A DNA stretch of 64,000 nt, taken from assembly GCF_001854605.1 (NCBI RefSeq), contig NZ_MKJU01000028.1:1727-65726 (forward strand). The letters run 5' to 3'. Origin of the DNA: Pseudoalteromonas amylolytica. Lineage in GTDB: Bacteria > Pseudomonadota > Gammaproteobacteria > Enterobacterales > Alteromonadaceae. Under the pieces are notes generated by a model. It saw only the letters and a list, made by a program, of their open reading frames with translations. It was not told where the DNA came from and did no database searches. Position numbers and translations under genes: made by a program. Of this stretch, positions 26,699 through 36,519 are shown one piece after another (positions within the stretch are counted from its first letter, which is position 1; each line of letters begins with the position of its first letter).

Positions 26699-29362
26699 CT
26701 AAAACTCCTCCCATTCCTCAGAACTATCAGAGAACTTATTGCCCACTGGCATAGCCTTCACATCTTGTTTAGCGTTGCTAATCTGTGCTTTTGGGGCTGC
26801 ACTTATGGATGAAGCAGCCATTGACGACTGTGGCGGTAACATTGAGTGAGCTGCATTATCTATAGTAAAGAAGTGTAATAGCTTACGCATATCATTGGCT
26901 TGCTCGGCCATTGACTCTCCTGCTGCGGATGCTTCTTCTACTAACGCTGCGTTTTGCTGCGTCATTTCATCCATTTGAGCAACAGCTTTATTTACCTGTT
27001 CAATACCTGAACTTTGTTCAACTGATGCCTCAGCAATATCTGAAATCATTTCTGTAACACGCTTCACAGAAGCGACTATATCCTTCAAGGTCGCACCGGA
27101 TTCATTGACCAATAGCGTACCGTCTTCAACTTTGCCAACACTGTCTCGGATCAAATCTTTAATCTCTTTTGCAGCTCCCGCAGAACGCTGCGCCAAGTTT
27201 CTTACTTCACCCGCAACCACAGCAAACCCCCGACCTTGTTCTCCTGCTCGCGCCGCTTCCACAGCAGCATTGAGCGCCAATAAATTAGTTTGGAAAGCGA
27301 TTTCATCGATAACACCAATGATGTCTGCGATTTTCTTACTGGACTCGTTTATGGCTGACATACTTTCAACAGCTCTACTCACTACTTCGCCACCTTGAAT
27401 GGCCTTATCGCAGGTTTCTTCAGCAAGCCCATTCGCCACTTTTGCGTTATCTGCATTTTGCTTCACCGTACTGGTCATTTGCTCCATGCTTGAAGCCGTT
27501 TCTTCCAGTGAAGAAGCTTGTTCTTCTGTACGCTGACTTAAATCAGCATTACCTTGTGAAATTTCCTCTGCTCCGCTTGCGACAAGTGACGCCGAAGAAC
27601 TGATCTTATTGATTACTTCTGTGAGCTTGTCCGCGGTACTATTTGCATCCCTTTTTAACTTCTCAAATGCCCCTTGATACTCACCTGTTATTCTACGAGT
27701 TAAGTTACCATTAGCCAAAGCATCTAGCATTTGAGCTGTATCAGATACGGCATCATCCACAATGCTAACCAACTGATTTAGTCCCTTCGTTAAACGTAAA
27801 TAGAAGCCTTCTTTTCCTTCCTCTTCAATGCGAACACCTAGATTCCCCGTACCTGCTGAGGCCACTAGATCGTTCACTTCTTTTTCAATCGCAACTTCCT
27901 TAGTTCTATCATCCCACTCAACAACTGTACCAATACGCTCTCCTTCAGCACTGAGTATAGGGTTCGCCACTAGTCCAAAAGTTCTCCCACCGACAACAAT
28001 TTCTGTACTATAGGAAGATGTTAGCTTGGCTAGCATACCTCGTTGATGTGCTGGGTTTTTGTGAAATAGGTCTATGTTTGAGCCAATTAGACTATTTGCA
28101 TCAAACTGCGGCAAGTCTTTACGGATATCACTTTCAGCGTTGCGCATCATTGCTAATACGGCTTCATTCATATACACAATGTCATGTTCGTGATTTGCAA
28201 TCATGGTATTTGTAGCGACATTATCGAGTGCTCGTTTAACTCTAAGGTTCTCATAAGCAGTCTCTCGCGCCTGTTGCTCTTTGATAAGTCTTGCAGTTTT
28301 ATCTTCCCACTCCACAACGGTACCAAGGCGATTATTTTCATCATCGAACACGGGAGTAGCGATAAGTCCAAACGTAAAGCCTGCAACTTCGATATCGGTC
28401 TTGTATGTATCTGTTAAACCATCCAACATTTTACGCTGATGGCTTGGGTTAGCATGAAACACATCGATACATTCGCCGATAAGGTTTTTGGCATCAAAAT
28501 TAGGTAAAGACTGGCGAAGCTGCGCTTGATTATCACTGAGCATTTCCAATACTGAGTGATTGGCATAAACAATATTACAGTCCGCATCAGCGAGCATGAC
28601 GTTTGCCTGACATACATCCAATGCGCTAGTGATCCTTGCATTGTGAGCAGCAAGTGTTGCTTGCTTCTGTTCAAAGGCAAGTTTTTCAGTCACGTCTTTC
28701 CACTCTACCAATGTGGCAATACGTTCGTTTTCAGAGTTAAATACTGGTGTTGCAATCAAGTCAAACGTCAAACCCGCAACATTTATTTGCGTGGTATACA
28801 CGCGGTTAAGTGTCGCCAAAATACTTCTTTGATGAGCAGGGTTATGGTGAAACTCGTCGATATTGGTTCCAACCAAGCTGTCGACATTAAACTGAGGCAA
28901 GCTCTCTCGCAGCTTACTCTCATTTGCCTTAAGCATTTTTCTAACAGATTCATTCAAGTAGGTAATATTTAAGTTTGTATCTGCAATCATTATATTGGCT
29001 TGGCAAGTGTGTAGGGCATTAAGCAAACTTTCGATGTGATCTTTATCCTCACTAGGACCCGCTTCCACAGTATGAATACGAGTCAGCTCAGGTAAGGCAC
29101 TCAAATCTAACCGTGACATCATATCTGGCTCTGTGAGTTGTAAGTATGGTAAAGCCGCATTTAAACATGCAAGTTTACTTGTAGCAGTATCAAGTACTCG
29201 CTTTAAATACAGCACGGCGACCAACACTGCAACAACAGGAAAACTGATAATTAAGCCATTTTCAGCGTTAATCGTTACGCCTAAAAATTGAAAAGCACCG
29301 ATGATGACGGCCACCAGCACTACCCCAACGATTAACAACTTATTATTGATATCACTTTGCAT
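26699..29362 (-). CDS. Methyl-accepting chemotaxis protein with three tandem PAS domains
   Basis: An 887-residue receptor. Two membrane helices (about 9-28 and 36-54) leave almost no periplasmic domain, so sensing is probably cytoplasmic. Three closely similar PAS repeats of about 120 residues follow (about 114-231, 240-357, 365-480), each with an ANxMIAD-like start, a FH-x-NPAHQR-type segment and a closing GTVVEW strand. Then come HAMP-like segments and the MCP hairpin with [20 protein letters not shown]. The C-terminus EWEEF fits the xWxxF pentapeptide that tethers CheR and CheB. Repeats suggest redox, oxygen or small-molecule sensing; the cofactor is unknown. Confidence 0.95.
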   Translation of the reverse strand: MQSDINNKLLIVGVVLVAVIIGAFQFLGVTINAENGLIISFPVVAVLVAVLYLKRVLDTATSKLACLNAALPYLQLTEPDMMSRLDLSALPELTRIHTVEAGPSEDKDHIESLLNALHTCQANIMIADTNLNITYLNESVRKMLKANESKLRESLPQFNVDSLVGTNIDEFHHNPAHQRSILATLNRVYTTQINVAGLTFDLIATPVFNSENERIATLVEWKDVTEKLAFEQKQATLAAHNARITSALDVCQANVMLADADCNIVYANHSVLEMLSDNQAQLRQSLPNFDAKNLIGECIDVFHANPSHQRKMLDGLTDTYKTDIEVAGFTFGLIATPVFDDENNRLGTVVEWEDKTARLIKEQQARETAYENLRVKRALDNVATNTMIANHEHDIVYMNEAVLAMMRNAESDIRKDLPQFDANSLIGSNIDLFHKNPAHQRGMLAKLTSSYSTEIVVGGRTFGLVANPILSAEGERIGTVVEWDDRTKEVAIEKEVNDLVASAGTGNLGVRIEEEGKEGFYLRLTKGLNQLVSIVDDAVSDTAQMLDALANGNLTRRITGEYQGAFEKLKRDANSTADKLTEVINKISSSASLVASGAEEISQGNADLSQRTEEQASSLEETASSMEQMTSTVKQNADNAKVANGLAEETCDKAIQGGEVVSRAVESMSAINESSKKIADIIGVIDEIAFQTNLLALNAAVEAARAGEQGRGFAVVAGEVRNLAQRSAGAAKEIKDLIRDSVGKVEDGTLLVNESGATLKDIVASVKRVTEMISDIAEASVEQSSGIEQVNKAVAQMDEMTQQNAALVEEASAAGESMAEQANDMRKLLHFFTIDNAAHSMLPPQSSMAASSISAAPKAQISNAKQDVKAMPVGNKFSDSSEEWEEF

Positions 29363-29384
29363 GCTTTCACCTTTTCCGTTATTC

Positions 29385-29891
29385 CTAACTTTGCGCTACT
29401 TGTTTTGAGTTCAGGTCTAATACTTTTGCTAAGTTAAGCAATACAACCATTTTTTCACCCACATTAACGAGTCCGTGTACGTATTGTCCGTTATCTGAAT
29501 CTTGAAAATCCGGTACATCTTTTGCTTTTTCCTGCGAAATGCTATACACATCTGACACAGCATCTACTACCAGCCCCATCACCTTTTGTTGCTCCCTTAT
29601 TTGCACTGAAACAACAATAACTACCGTCAAAGGACCATAGCTAATACTCGGTATTCCGAACCTCAATCTTAAATCTATAATTGGTACGATTGTGCCACGT
29701 AAATTTATTGCTCCCTTTACAAAATCAGGGGCATTTGGGATGGCTGTTACATCTTCCCAACCACGAATTTCCTGAACGGCTAAAATATCCAAACCATACT
29801 CTTCATCAGCCATCATGAATGTTAAATATTGATTCTCATCTTGCTGTTTTCTCAAGTTTAGCTGATGATTTAAATCCTTTTGCTCACTCAT
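29385..29891 (-). CDS. cheW: Chemotaxis coupling protein CheW
   Basis: A 168-residue CheW scaffold that joins receptors to CheA. The family blocks [39 protein letters not shown] and [11 protein letters not shown] are intact. Its ATG overlaps the cheA stop by one base (TAATG), and the triple-PAS receptor follows 22 bases later. Confidence 0.96.
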   Translation of the reverse strand: MSEQKDLNHQLNLRKQQDENQYLTFMMADEEYGLDILAVQEIRGWEDVTAIPNAPDFVKGAINLRGTIVPIIDLRLRFGIPSISYGPLTVVIVVSVQIREQQKVMGLVVDAVSDVYSISQEKAKDVPDFQDSDNGQYVHGLVNVGEKMVVLLNLAKVLDLNSKQVAQS

Positions 29892-31966
29892 TAAGCCACC
29901 TCAGTTCCATGTTGTTCCACTAGCAACTCTTGTGAACCTGGACGCTTTAACCCACTTAGTTTTATCAAGCCAGATATATCAACTATCAATGAAACTCGGC
30001 CATCTCCTAATATTGTGGCCCCCGAAATACCATCGACTTTTTGATAATTAGCTTCAAGGCTCTTAATCACAACCTGTTGCTGTGCCAGCAAATCATCTAC
30101 CAATAAGCCCACTTTGTGATTATCACTTTCCACAACTACCAACAATGTTTTATCAAGCTCTTCAATCGCGCCTTGATGATCAAAGATGTCATATAAACGT
30201 AAGATCGGAATATACTCATCTCTGAGCCGAAGCACGTCGAGATCTTTACCTACTCGACTCACTTTACTGATGTCTATTTGTAGCGATTCAACGATCGATA
30301 TGAGTGGAATGATGTATGTGTGTTGTGCAACTTGGACAAGCTGACCATCTAGGATAGCCAATGTTAGCGGTAAACGAATAGTGAAAGTTGAACCAACACC
30401 AGGAGCTGATGACACCTCAACGGAGCCGTTCAAAGCTTGAATGTTTCGCCTGACAACATCCATACCCACACCTCTTCCTGAGATATCGCTCACTTCATCT
30501 GCTGTTGAAAAACCTGGCATAAATATCAATTCATTGACTTCATCGCTGCTAAGTTCTTCGTGTGCTTGAATAAGCCCATTGTCAATCGCTTTTTGGCGAA
30601 TTCTCTCGGTGTTCAAACCCTGACCATCATCCATAATTTCGATCACAATATTGCCTCCCTGATGAAACGCATTGAGCGTTACAGTGCCAACAGGGTCTTT
30701 TCCTGCCGCTATCCGCCGTTCGGGGATCTCCAAACCATGATCTAAAGAGTTACGAACTAAATGCACCATGGGATCAGATATTTTCTCCATTACAGTTTTA
30801 TCTAGCTCGGTTTGCTCTCCAAGTAACTTTAATTCCACCTGCTTGTTTAGCTTTTGAGAAATATCTCTCACTAGACGGGGAAACCGGCTGAATACAAAGC
30901 TAATTGGCAGCATCCTGATCCGCATTACATTTTCTTGTAAATCTCGAGTGTTATGCGCCAGCTGTGCTAGCCCTTCTTGTAAAGCTGTGATTGTCGACTC
31001 AGTGATTTCCTGCTCTCCAATCTGGCTCAACATAGCTTGAGTGATCACTAACTCGCCCACCATGTTGATCAACGAATCAACTTTGTCGATACCGACACGG
31101 ATCGAATTAGATGTAGAAGAGTCGGTACTCTTTTTACTCTCAACCTTTTTTGCGAGTTCTTTGTTACCCGCAGGTGATACTAGCGCTTGAGTTGCTGTTT
31201 TTTGTACTGATAGCGGCTCATTTTCTTCAGATAGTGCTGCTGCATCTTCAAAAATCCCACCACACACATTTATCGTAATTTCGGCATCATCTTCAACCCA
31301 CTCAAATATCTCCTCAATGGCGCTTTGTTCTTTATCAGTTGTTAAAAAAAATCGCCAACTTAAAAAACACTCATCAGGATGCAATTGATGAATATCTGGA
31401 ACGGCATCGTAAAAGGCTTGTGTTTCAATCTCGCCAAGCTCACCAAGCTCACTTATCATAAACAGTGGCTCATTACCCGTTTTAAACAGGTGTGGCTTAG
31501 GTTTGAAGTCGATTTGATATGTATTTTTAGCTACTTCTGTGACAGCGTCCGATGAGCCAGTAGGTTCAGCAGTACTTTCCATACCGAGAATCGCTTCAAA
31601 CTTACCCCGCAGTTCATTTGCTTCTTCGAGATCAGGGGTTTCTTCAGCTTGTAGCGCCCTAAGCAGTGTGCGTAAGCAGTCCACTGATTTGAGTAATAAA
31701 TTTACATACTCAGTAGTCAACTCACGCTGACCATCACGGATTTGATCTAAAAGGGTTTCAAGTACATGAGTAAAGTCAGAAACAGACGTGAAGCCAAAAG
31801 TGCCACTGCCCCCTTTAATAGAATGAGCAGCCCTAAAAATGGTATTGATTGTCTCTTTATCTTCAGTGCCTGGTTCTATATTTACCAGCTCGGACTCCAT
31901 GGCGTCCAAACCTTCAAAACTCTCTTCAAAAAATACTTCAAAAAACTGGCTCAGATCGATGCTCAT
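29891..31966 (-). CDS. cheA: Chemotaxis histidine kinase CheA
   Basis: A 691-residue kinase. P1 (Hpt) carries the phosphorylated His48 in FRAAHSIKGGSGTFGF. A variable P2-like linker follows, then the P3 dimerisation helices (DKVDSLINMVGELVITQAML), the P4 ATPase with HLVRNSLDHGLE, MDDGQGLN and GRGVGMDVVRRN, and the CheW-like P5 domain at the C-terminus. It phosphorylates the CheY encoded just upstream and CheB downstream. A second, flagellar che cluster presumably exists elsewhere in the genome. Confidence 0.96.
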   Translation of the reverse strand: MSIDLSQFFEVFFEESFEGLDAMESELVNIEPGTEDKETINTIFRAAHSIKGGSGTFGFTSVSDFTHVLETLLDQIRDGQRELTTEYVNLLLKSVDCLRTLLRALQAEETPDLEEANELRGKFEAILGMESTAEPTGSSDAVTEVAKNTYQIDFKPKPHLFKTGNEPLFMISELGELGEIETQAFYDAVPDIHQLHPDECFLSWRFFLTTDKEQSAIEEIFEWVEDDAEITINVCGGIFEDAAALSEENEPLSVQKTATQALVSPAGNKELAKKVESKKSTDSSTSNSIRVGIDKVDSLINMVGELVITQAMLSQIGEQEITESTITALQEGLAQLAHNTRDLQENVMRIRMLPISFVFSRFPRLVRDISQKLNKQVELKLLGEQTELDKTVMEKISDPMVHLVRNSLDHGLEIPERRIAAGKDPVGTVTLNAFHQGGNIVIEIMDDGQGLNTERIRQKAIDNGLIQAHEELSSDEVNELIFMPGFSTADEVSDISGRGVGMDVVRRNIQALNGSVEVSSAPGVGSTFTIRLPLTLAILDGQLVQVAQHTYIIPLISIVESLQIDISKVSRVGKDLDVLRLRDEYIPILRLYDIFDHQGAIEELDKTLLVVVESDNHKVGLLVDDLLAQQQVVIKSLEANYQKVDGISGATILGDGRVSLIVDISGLIKLSGLKRPGSQELLVEQHGTEVA

Positions 31967-31983
31967 AAACCCAGCTCCTCAGA

Positions 31984-32346
31984 TTAGCGAATTACTTTTT
32001 TTAACACCGCTAATAACTGCTCGGGATTAAACGGCTTTACTATCCAACCTGTCGCGCCTGCTGCTTTACCCTCTGTTTTTTTATCCAAACCTGATTCAGT
32101 AGTCAGCATTAATAAAGGCGTAAATTTATAGTTAGGTAAATTGCGTAGCTCTCTAATCAACGTGATACCATCCATGATCGGCATGTTCACATCTGAGATC
32201 ACGGCATCAAAGCCCTGTTGTTTTGCAATACTGAGTGCTTCACTACCATCGCGTGCTTCTGTTACATCAAACCCTGCTTTCTTAAGCGTAAAGCCAACCA
32301 TTTGTCTCATTGATGCTGAATCATCTACTGCCAAAATTTTCTTCAT
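31984..32346 (-). CDS. cheY: CheY-like single-domain response regulator
   Basis: A 120-residue receiver with the acidic residues in LAVDDSASMR, phosphoacceptor D52 in VISDVNMPIMDG, switch Thr in MLTTES and Lys104 in VKPFNPEQL. It has no output domain, so it acts by protein binding, at the flagellar motor or another target. It lies between the STAS gene and cheA in the same operon; no cheZ phosphatase gene is present. Confidence 0.95.
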   Translation of the reverse strand: MKKILAVDDSASMRQMVGFTLKKAGFDVTEARDGSEALSIAKQQGFDAVISDVNMPIMDGITLIRELRNLPNYKFTPLLMLTTESGLDKKTEGKAAGATGWIVKPFNPEQLLAVLKKVIR

Positions 32347-32355
32347 ACCAACCCC

Positions 32356-32628
32356 TTAATTTGTACCATTCAAAGCTAAAAAATCCGTTAAACCAAGTTC
32401 TTCCACAGCGTGGGAAAGAGCTTGGCTCTGCCCATACCATATTATCTTGTGGCTGACTGTAAAAAGGTGCTTTTGCAACGAACAAAGCAACTGGATTGAT
32501 GCTGTATCTATACGGCTTACTTCAGATACATCGACACATACATCCTGATCAGTCTCTAGCTCTTGAAGCAAATGCTGATGCAGCTCTTCGACCTGACTAA
32601 CAGCTAATTCTGAAGGAAGTTTTAACAT
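32356..32628 (-). CDS. STAS-domain protein, first gene of the chemosensory operon
   Basis: A 90-residue single STAS domain of the anti-sigma-factor-antagonist type. The conserved core DVSEVSRIDTASIQLLCSLQ includes the D-T/S site where SpoIIAA-like proteins are phosphorylated. It starts the operon STAS-cheY-cheA-cheW-mcp-cheR-cheD-cheB, 9 bases before cheY. STAS proteins accompany several alternative Che systems, but how they act there is not established. No kinase of the RsbW/SpoIIAB type is encoded nearby. Confidence 0.85.
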   Translation of the reverse strand: MLKLPSELAVSQVEELHQHLLQELETDQDVCVDVSEVSRIDTASIQLLCSLQKHLFTVSHKIIWYGQSQALSHAVEELGLTDFLALNGTN

Positions 32629-32767
32629 GCGTGGACACAGTTCTGATTTAAGTACTCATAAATTTAGCTTAGACGTAGATCACAAAAAAGCCATAAAACT
32701 TGCGACAAGAAAGACAAATTAATGAAGGTGTTAGGAAAAGTATTCGGTGGCCATACGCCACCATCAA

Positions 32768-33370
32768 TTACTCTGTATATTGCGAAGAAACTATTTTAAA
32801 ATCCTCAACGATAAGTTCACCATTTATCAATGGGACTTCATTGGGGAGAAACTGTGCTTTAAAAATTGCACTCAGTTCTCCTTTAGGGTTGATCAATGCA
32901 ACAGAAGCGCTATGGTCAACATAATAGTCATTACTGTCACTGTTATTGATAGCGTAGATTAATCCCAAGTTTCTCACTAATGGAAACAGTTGGGCATGGT
33001 CGTTACTCAATGCCTTAAAATGGTCATTAAAATAGTTAATGTAAGCTTTGCGCTTCTGAGCATCATCCCTTTTCGGGTCAACGGAGACAAACCAAACATT
33101 GATAGGATAAACGTCCCTTAGTTGCTCATAGACATTGGTTAGTTTTGCCAGTGTCATGGGGCAAATGTCAGGACAGTGAGTATAACCGAGAAAAACTAAG
33201 GTCCACTGCCCTAATAAAGCTTGTTCAGTAACCAAGTCATTATTTTGATCATATAACTCAAAGCTCGATAGTGCTTTTGCTTGTTTATAATGAAGCGTAT
33301 GCTCAGACACCTCGTTCGGTTCTGAGCATGATACCAATAACATTAATAATGCAGCCCACCAGCCCCTCAT
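32768..33370 (-). CDS. SCO1/SenC-family copper chaperone lipoprotein
   Basis: A 200-residue thioredoxin-fold protein for CuA assembly in cytochrome oxidase subunit II. A lipoprotein signal ends in LLVSC (Cys15). Copper ligands C66 and C70 lie in GYTHCPDICP and His153 in YVDHSASV. I take the ATG at 33370, whose first base overlaps the ctaB stop (TAATG), since this gives the cleanest signal peptide; an ATG four codons upstream is also in frame. It is the last gene of the cox assembly operon. Confidence 0.93.
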   Translation of the reverse strand: MRGWWAALLMLLVSCSEPNEVSEHTLHYKQAKALSSFELYDQNNDLVTEQALLGQWTLVFLGYTHCPDICPMTLAKLTNVYEQLRDVYPINVWFVSVDPKRDDAQKRKAYINYFNDHFKALSNDHAQLFPLVRNLGLIYAINNSDSNDYYVDHSASVALINPKGELSAIFKAQFLPNEVPLINGELIVEDFKIVSSQYTE

Positions 33371-34272
33371 TACATCCACCATTTATCGATAAATAATGCG
33401 ACGAATAGTAACAGTAAATAACTGATAGAAAAACGGAAAAGCGCCATAGCGCGTTGCTCACATTGGTGTAAATATAAATTGATACTTTTGCCGATAAATA
33501 ACAAATTGAGTACCGCAGCTGACAGCAAATAGATCCACCCTGACATCCCAATCAAATACGGCAGCATACATACTATGGCTAACAATATGCTGTACGCGAT
33601 GATACAAAGTTTAGTAAATGCAACACCATGAGTGACTGGCAACATTGGGATATTAGCTCTTTGGTAATCATTTTTGCGGGCAATCGCTAATGCCCAAAAG
33701 TGTGGCGGAGTCCATGTAAAAATGATCATCACTAATAGCCATGGCGGTGCACTTAAAGTTCCTGTTTCACTCACCCAGCCTAGCAATGGCGGCATCGCTC
33801 CAGCAAGCCCGCCGATCACAATATTTTGCGGTGTAGCCCGCTTAAGAAATAAGGTATATACCACTGCATATCCAACAAGCGCACCAAGCGTCAATAAAGT
33901 GCACAATAGGTTACTCCAAATCAGCAACAATACGCAGCCAATCACAGCAATGACGAAAGCAAATATCAGGGCTGAGCTGATGCTAAGCTGCGAGGTTGCA
34001 ATTGGGCGATGACGCGTACGAGCCATCTTTTTATCTATTTCTCTATCTACCACATGATTCACTGCAGCTGCAGAAGCTGATAGTAAACCAATTCCCAATA
34101 AACTCATGATTTGCGCGAGCCAACCACGCTGCATATCTGGTGCTAACGCAATACCTATCCATGCAGTCAGCACCAGCATAAGCACAACTTTTATCTTACA
34201 GATCTCTAGATAATTACTCAGAGTCAGTTTTGAAGCCAAGTGCCACTTTTGAGATAATTCTAATACGGTCAT
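33370..34272 (-). CDS. ctaB: Protohaem IX farnesyltransferase (haem O synthase)
   Basis: A 300-residue polytopic UbiA-family prenyltransferase that adds a farnesyl group to haem b to make haem O for the terminal oxidase. The active-site block NHVVDREIDKKMARTRHRP is complete, and about eight to nine helices are visible. The frame opens to 34308, but the ATG at 34272 overlaps the ctaA stop as ATGA and fits the family's N-terminus. Known as ctaB or cyoE. Confidence 0.95.
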   Translation of the reverse strand: MTVLELSQKWHLASKLTLSNYLEICKIKVVLMLVLTAWIGIALAPDMQRGWLAQIMSLLGIGLLSASAAAVNHVVDREIDKKMARTRHRPIATSQLSISSALIFAFVIAVIGCVLLLIWSNLLCTLLTLGALVGYAVVYTLFLKRATPQNIVIGGLAGAMPPLLGWVSETGTLSAPPWLLVMIIFTWTPPHFWALAIARKNDYQRANIPMLPVTHGVAFTKLCIIAYSILLAIVCMLPYLIGMSGWIYLLSAAVLNLLFIGKSINLYLHQCEQRAMALFRFSISYLLLLFVALFIDKWWM

Positions 34273-35282
34273 ATTGTAGCTCCTTGTTTGGCTGCTAGTA
34301 AAAAGCACAATCTAACCATGCTCAGCAGTAGTAACGCAGCCATCACGTTGTGAAATAGAGTGAGAAGTAACGGAAACTGAAGGTGGACTATCAACCCGCC
34401 AAGGAAAAGCTGAGCAAAAAGCACACAAGACACTAAAATAACAGCGCTTCTTATCTTAGAGCTTAGCTCTGCTCTATATATTTTCCAACCAACCCAGATA
34501 AGGGTCAGCGCTGTGACCATCGCCCAAATACGATGTATAAAGTGGATAGACAATCGCGTTTCAAACGGTAAAACTCCAAATTCGTAATTGCTTTGACCTA
34601 TCGGTAAATGAAACAAACTTTCGAGTGAGAAAAGTTCGATATTGCTGCATACTGGGAGTCCTGAACAATGCGGCGCAGCATAATTTGCGGCAACCCACCC
34701 ACCCAGTGCAATCTGGATCACTAACACAACTAGGCCTATAATGGCGAGCAGGAAATGTCCTGTGATGGATGGTGCGGTAACATCAGCTGGCTGATGAACA
34801 CGCAAATACATCAATACCAACAAGGCTAAAATAGTAAAGCCTCCCAATAAATGACCCATCACAACAAACGGTTGAAGATTCATCGTAACCGTCCACATAC
34901 CAAGCAAACCTTGAAACAGCACCATCGCCATCAAAAGTAGCGCGTGTTTAAAAGGAACAACTACCTGCTTATGATTTTTATTTGTGCGCTGTCTAAAAGC
35001 CACTATACACAATGCAACTATCATCAACCCCAGCAGCGACGCAAAATAACGGTGTACCATTTCAATCCAAGCTTTTTTAGGCTCAACTTGGGCATTTGGA
35101 AAATTCTTTTCAACTATGGTCAACTCGTGAGACTCATTGGGCACGGTTAGAAAACCATAGCACCCAGGCCAATCTGGACAGCCTAAACCAGCATTACTTA
35201 GGCGCGTATACGCTCCTAATGACACGACCAATAAAGCGAGCGTACATGCCGCCAAAATAAGTAACTTATATCCCTTACTCAT
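34269..35282 (-). CDS. ctaA: Haem A synthase (COX15/CtaA family)
   Basis: A 337-residue membrane enzyme of about eight helices that oxidises the C8 methyl group of haem O to a formyl group. Typical blocks are TRLSNAGLGCPDWPGCYG near the N-terminus, EMVHRYFASLLGL with a haem-ligand His, a CSGLPVC cysteine pair and IHFIHRIWA. It lies between the CxxxC protein gene and ctaB in the operon, matching the need for haem A in the aa3-type oxidase encoded upstream. Confidence 0.94.
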   Translation of the reverse strand: MSKGYKLLILAACTLALLVVSLGAYTRLSNAGLGCPDWPGCYGFLTVPNESHELTIVEKNFPNAQVEPKKAWIEMVHRYFASLLGLMIVALCIVAFRQRTNKNHKQVVVPFKHALLLMAMVLFQGLLGMWTVTMNLQPFVVMGHLLGGFTILALLVLMYLRVHQPADVTAPSITGHFLLAIIGLVVLVIQIALGGWVAANYAAPHCSGLPVCSNIELFSLESLFHLPIGQSNYEFGVLPFETRLSIHFIHRIWAMVTALTLIWVGWKIYRAELSSKIRSAVILVSCVLFAQLFLGGLIVHLQFPLLLTLFHNVMAALLLLSMVRLCFLLAAKQGATI

Positions 35283-35291
35283 GTGTACTCC

Positions 35292-35792
35292 TTAGCTACT
35301 ACGCGCATATTTCAACAGTTTCTTTAAGTCTTTTAGTAGACCTTTGTGTTCAAGCCGATTCTTTTCATCGTCTTGAAAATACTGATATTGCAATACCATA
35401 AGACCACGATGGTCTATTAAATAAAGATGTGCAGCAGGCAAAGTCTCTGCTAATTGATAGCTTTGATATTGATCTATTGCTGCTACTTCTTGACTACGAT
35501 TGAGTACAGCAAGGCCGACATGTTTTTGATGCTTACCAAGCGCGGTATATAAATTTTGCAGTGCATTCAATTGCTTCTCACATGCTTCTAAACAGGCGTC
35601 CGGCGCATTAATAGCAATGGTCCACAATTCATTGTTTTGTACATGCCAACTGGGCACTCGCAATTCTGATTGCAAAAATTGCCCGTGATTCGTTGTATGC
35701 TCTGGTAACCACTCCAGCTTAACCGCCGCATAGGCCAGTGCTAAAGGCACGACGCAGCAACCAATAAACACACCTAAAGGTTTTGAGATCAT
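35292..35792 (-). CDS. Membrane-anchored CxxxC protein, probable oxidase assembly factor
   Basis: A 166-residue protein with one N-terminal membrane helix (about 5-22) and a periplasmic domain containing C67-x3-C71 in DACLEACEKQL. The same CxxxC spacing occurs in the SCO protein of this operon, and the region has thioredoxin-like features. Similar genes sit between SURF1 and ctaA in cox clusters of other gammaproteobacteria. Its ATG overlaps nothing upstream, but the SURF1 stop lies 3 bases inside it on the 5' side (ATGA). A role in copper or thiol handling during oxidase assembly is inferred. Confidence 0.75.
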   Translation of the reverse strand: MISKPLGVFIGCCVVPLALAYAAVKLEWLPEHTTNHGQFLQSELRVPSWHVQNNELWTIAINAPDACLEACEKQLNALQNLYTALGKHQKHVGLAVLNRSQEVAAIDQYQSYQLAETLPAAHLYLIDHRGLMVLQYQYFQDDEKNRLEHKGLLKDLKKLLKYARSS

Positions 35793-36508
35793 TCATGCGC
35801 TCCTTTTTTTATCGCAAAGTAAGCCACCACAGCTGCCGCCACAGCGATTAATAACCACTGCAGTGCATAGGCTTTATGCTTTTCTGGTGGCATAACCACA
35901 TGTGTGTAATGAGGACTGGCAATAATGGGGTTGTTTGATTGTTGATACGCCACCAGTGGAAAAATTTGTTCATCGGTTTGCTTGGCAAGAAAGCCGATAT
36001 CTATGTATTGCAGCAACTCTGGCTGTGTGGGGTCCATACTGGCTTCAGATGCAAGGGTAAAACCTGCTAAATTTTCTGACTTTATGAGTACTTGCAACGA
36101 GAGCTGGTGCTCTGGCAAAGAAATGCTTGGTGTCTGGCGCTTGCTAAGAGATTGAATAAACCCTAAGTTTACGAGCACTCTCTTTTGGTTATAACCATTT
36201 AAAGCAAATAATGCGAGTACATCAAACCCCACTTGACCGTTTAATATTTGGTTATCTAAAAACCACACAAAAGGCGGTAAAAACCGACCGCTTATTGTAG
36301 TTAACAGGCCATTGCTTTGCTGTGCAGGTAACGCTAACACTTGCTCTGCCGTTAAGTTAACTTGTTTCTCCTGCTGTGCCAGTAAGTGCGCTTTATCTTG
36401 CGCTCTTTGCCACTGCCATACTGCCAGAGCTAAGCAAATACATATTACGATTGTGACTAACACCAACGTAATAACTGAACTAGACTTGAGCTTAACTATT
36501 TGTTGCAT
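35789..36508 (-). CDS. SURF1-family cytochrome oxidase biogenesis protein
   Basis: A 239-residue SURF1/Shy1 protein, with membrane helices near both ends (about 12-32 and 213-232) and a periplasmic domain between. Family blocks GRFLPPFVWFLDNQ, VLVNLGFI and the C-terminal YALQWLLIAVAAAVVA are present. SURF1 binds haem a and helps insert it into subunit I. Its start lies only 11 bases from the start of the divergent DUF2909 gene. Confidence 0.92.
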   Translation of the reverse strand: MQQIVKLKSSSVITLVLVTIVICICLALAVWQWQRAQDKAHLLAQQEKQVNLTAEQVLALPAQQSNGLLTTISGRFLPPFVWFLDNQILNGQVGFDVLALFALNGYNQKRVLVNLGFIQSLSKRQTPSISLPEHQLSLQVLIKSENLAGFTLASEASMDPTQPELLQYIDIGFLAKQTDEQIFPLVAYQQSNNPIIASPHYTHVVMPPEKHKAYALQWLLIAVAAAVVAYFAIKKGAHE

Positions 36509-36519
36509 AAGGACTCACT

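Noticed and set aside
28556-28972. A 138-codon plus-strand open frame inside the triple-PAS receptor gene
   Set aside because: It lies antisense to conserved PAS repeats, has no start signals and its translation has no protein-like pattern; it is a shadow of the repeated coding sequence.
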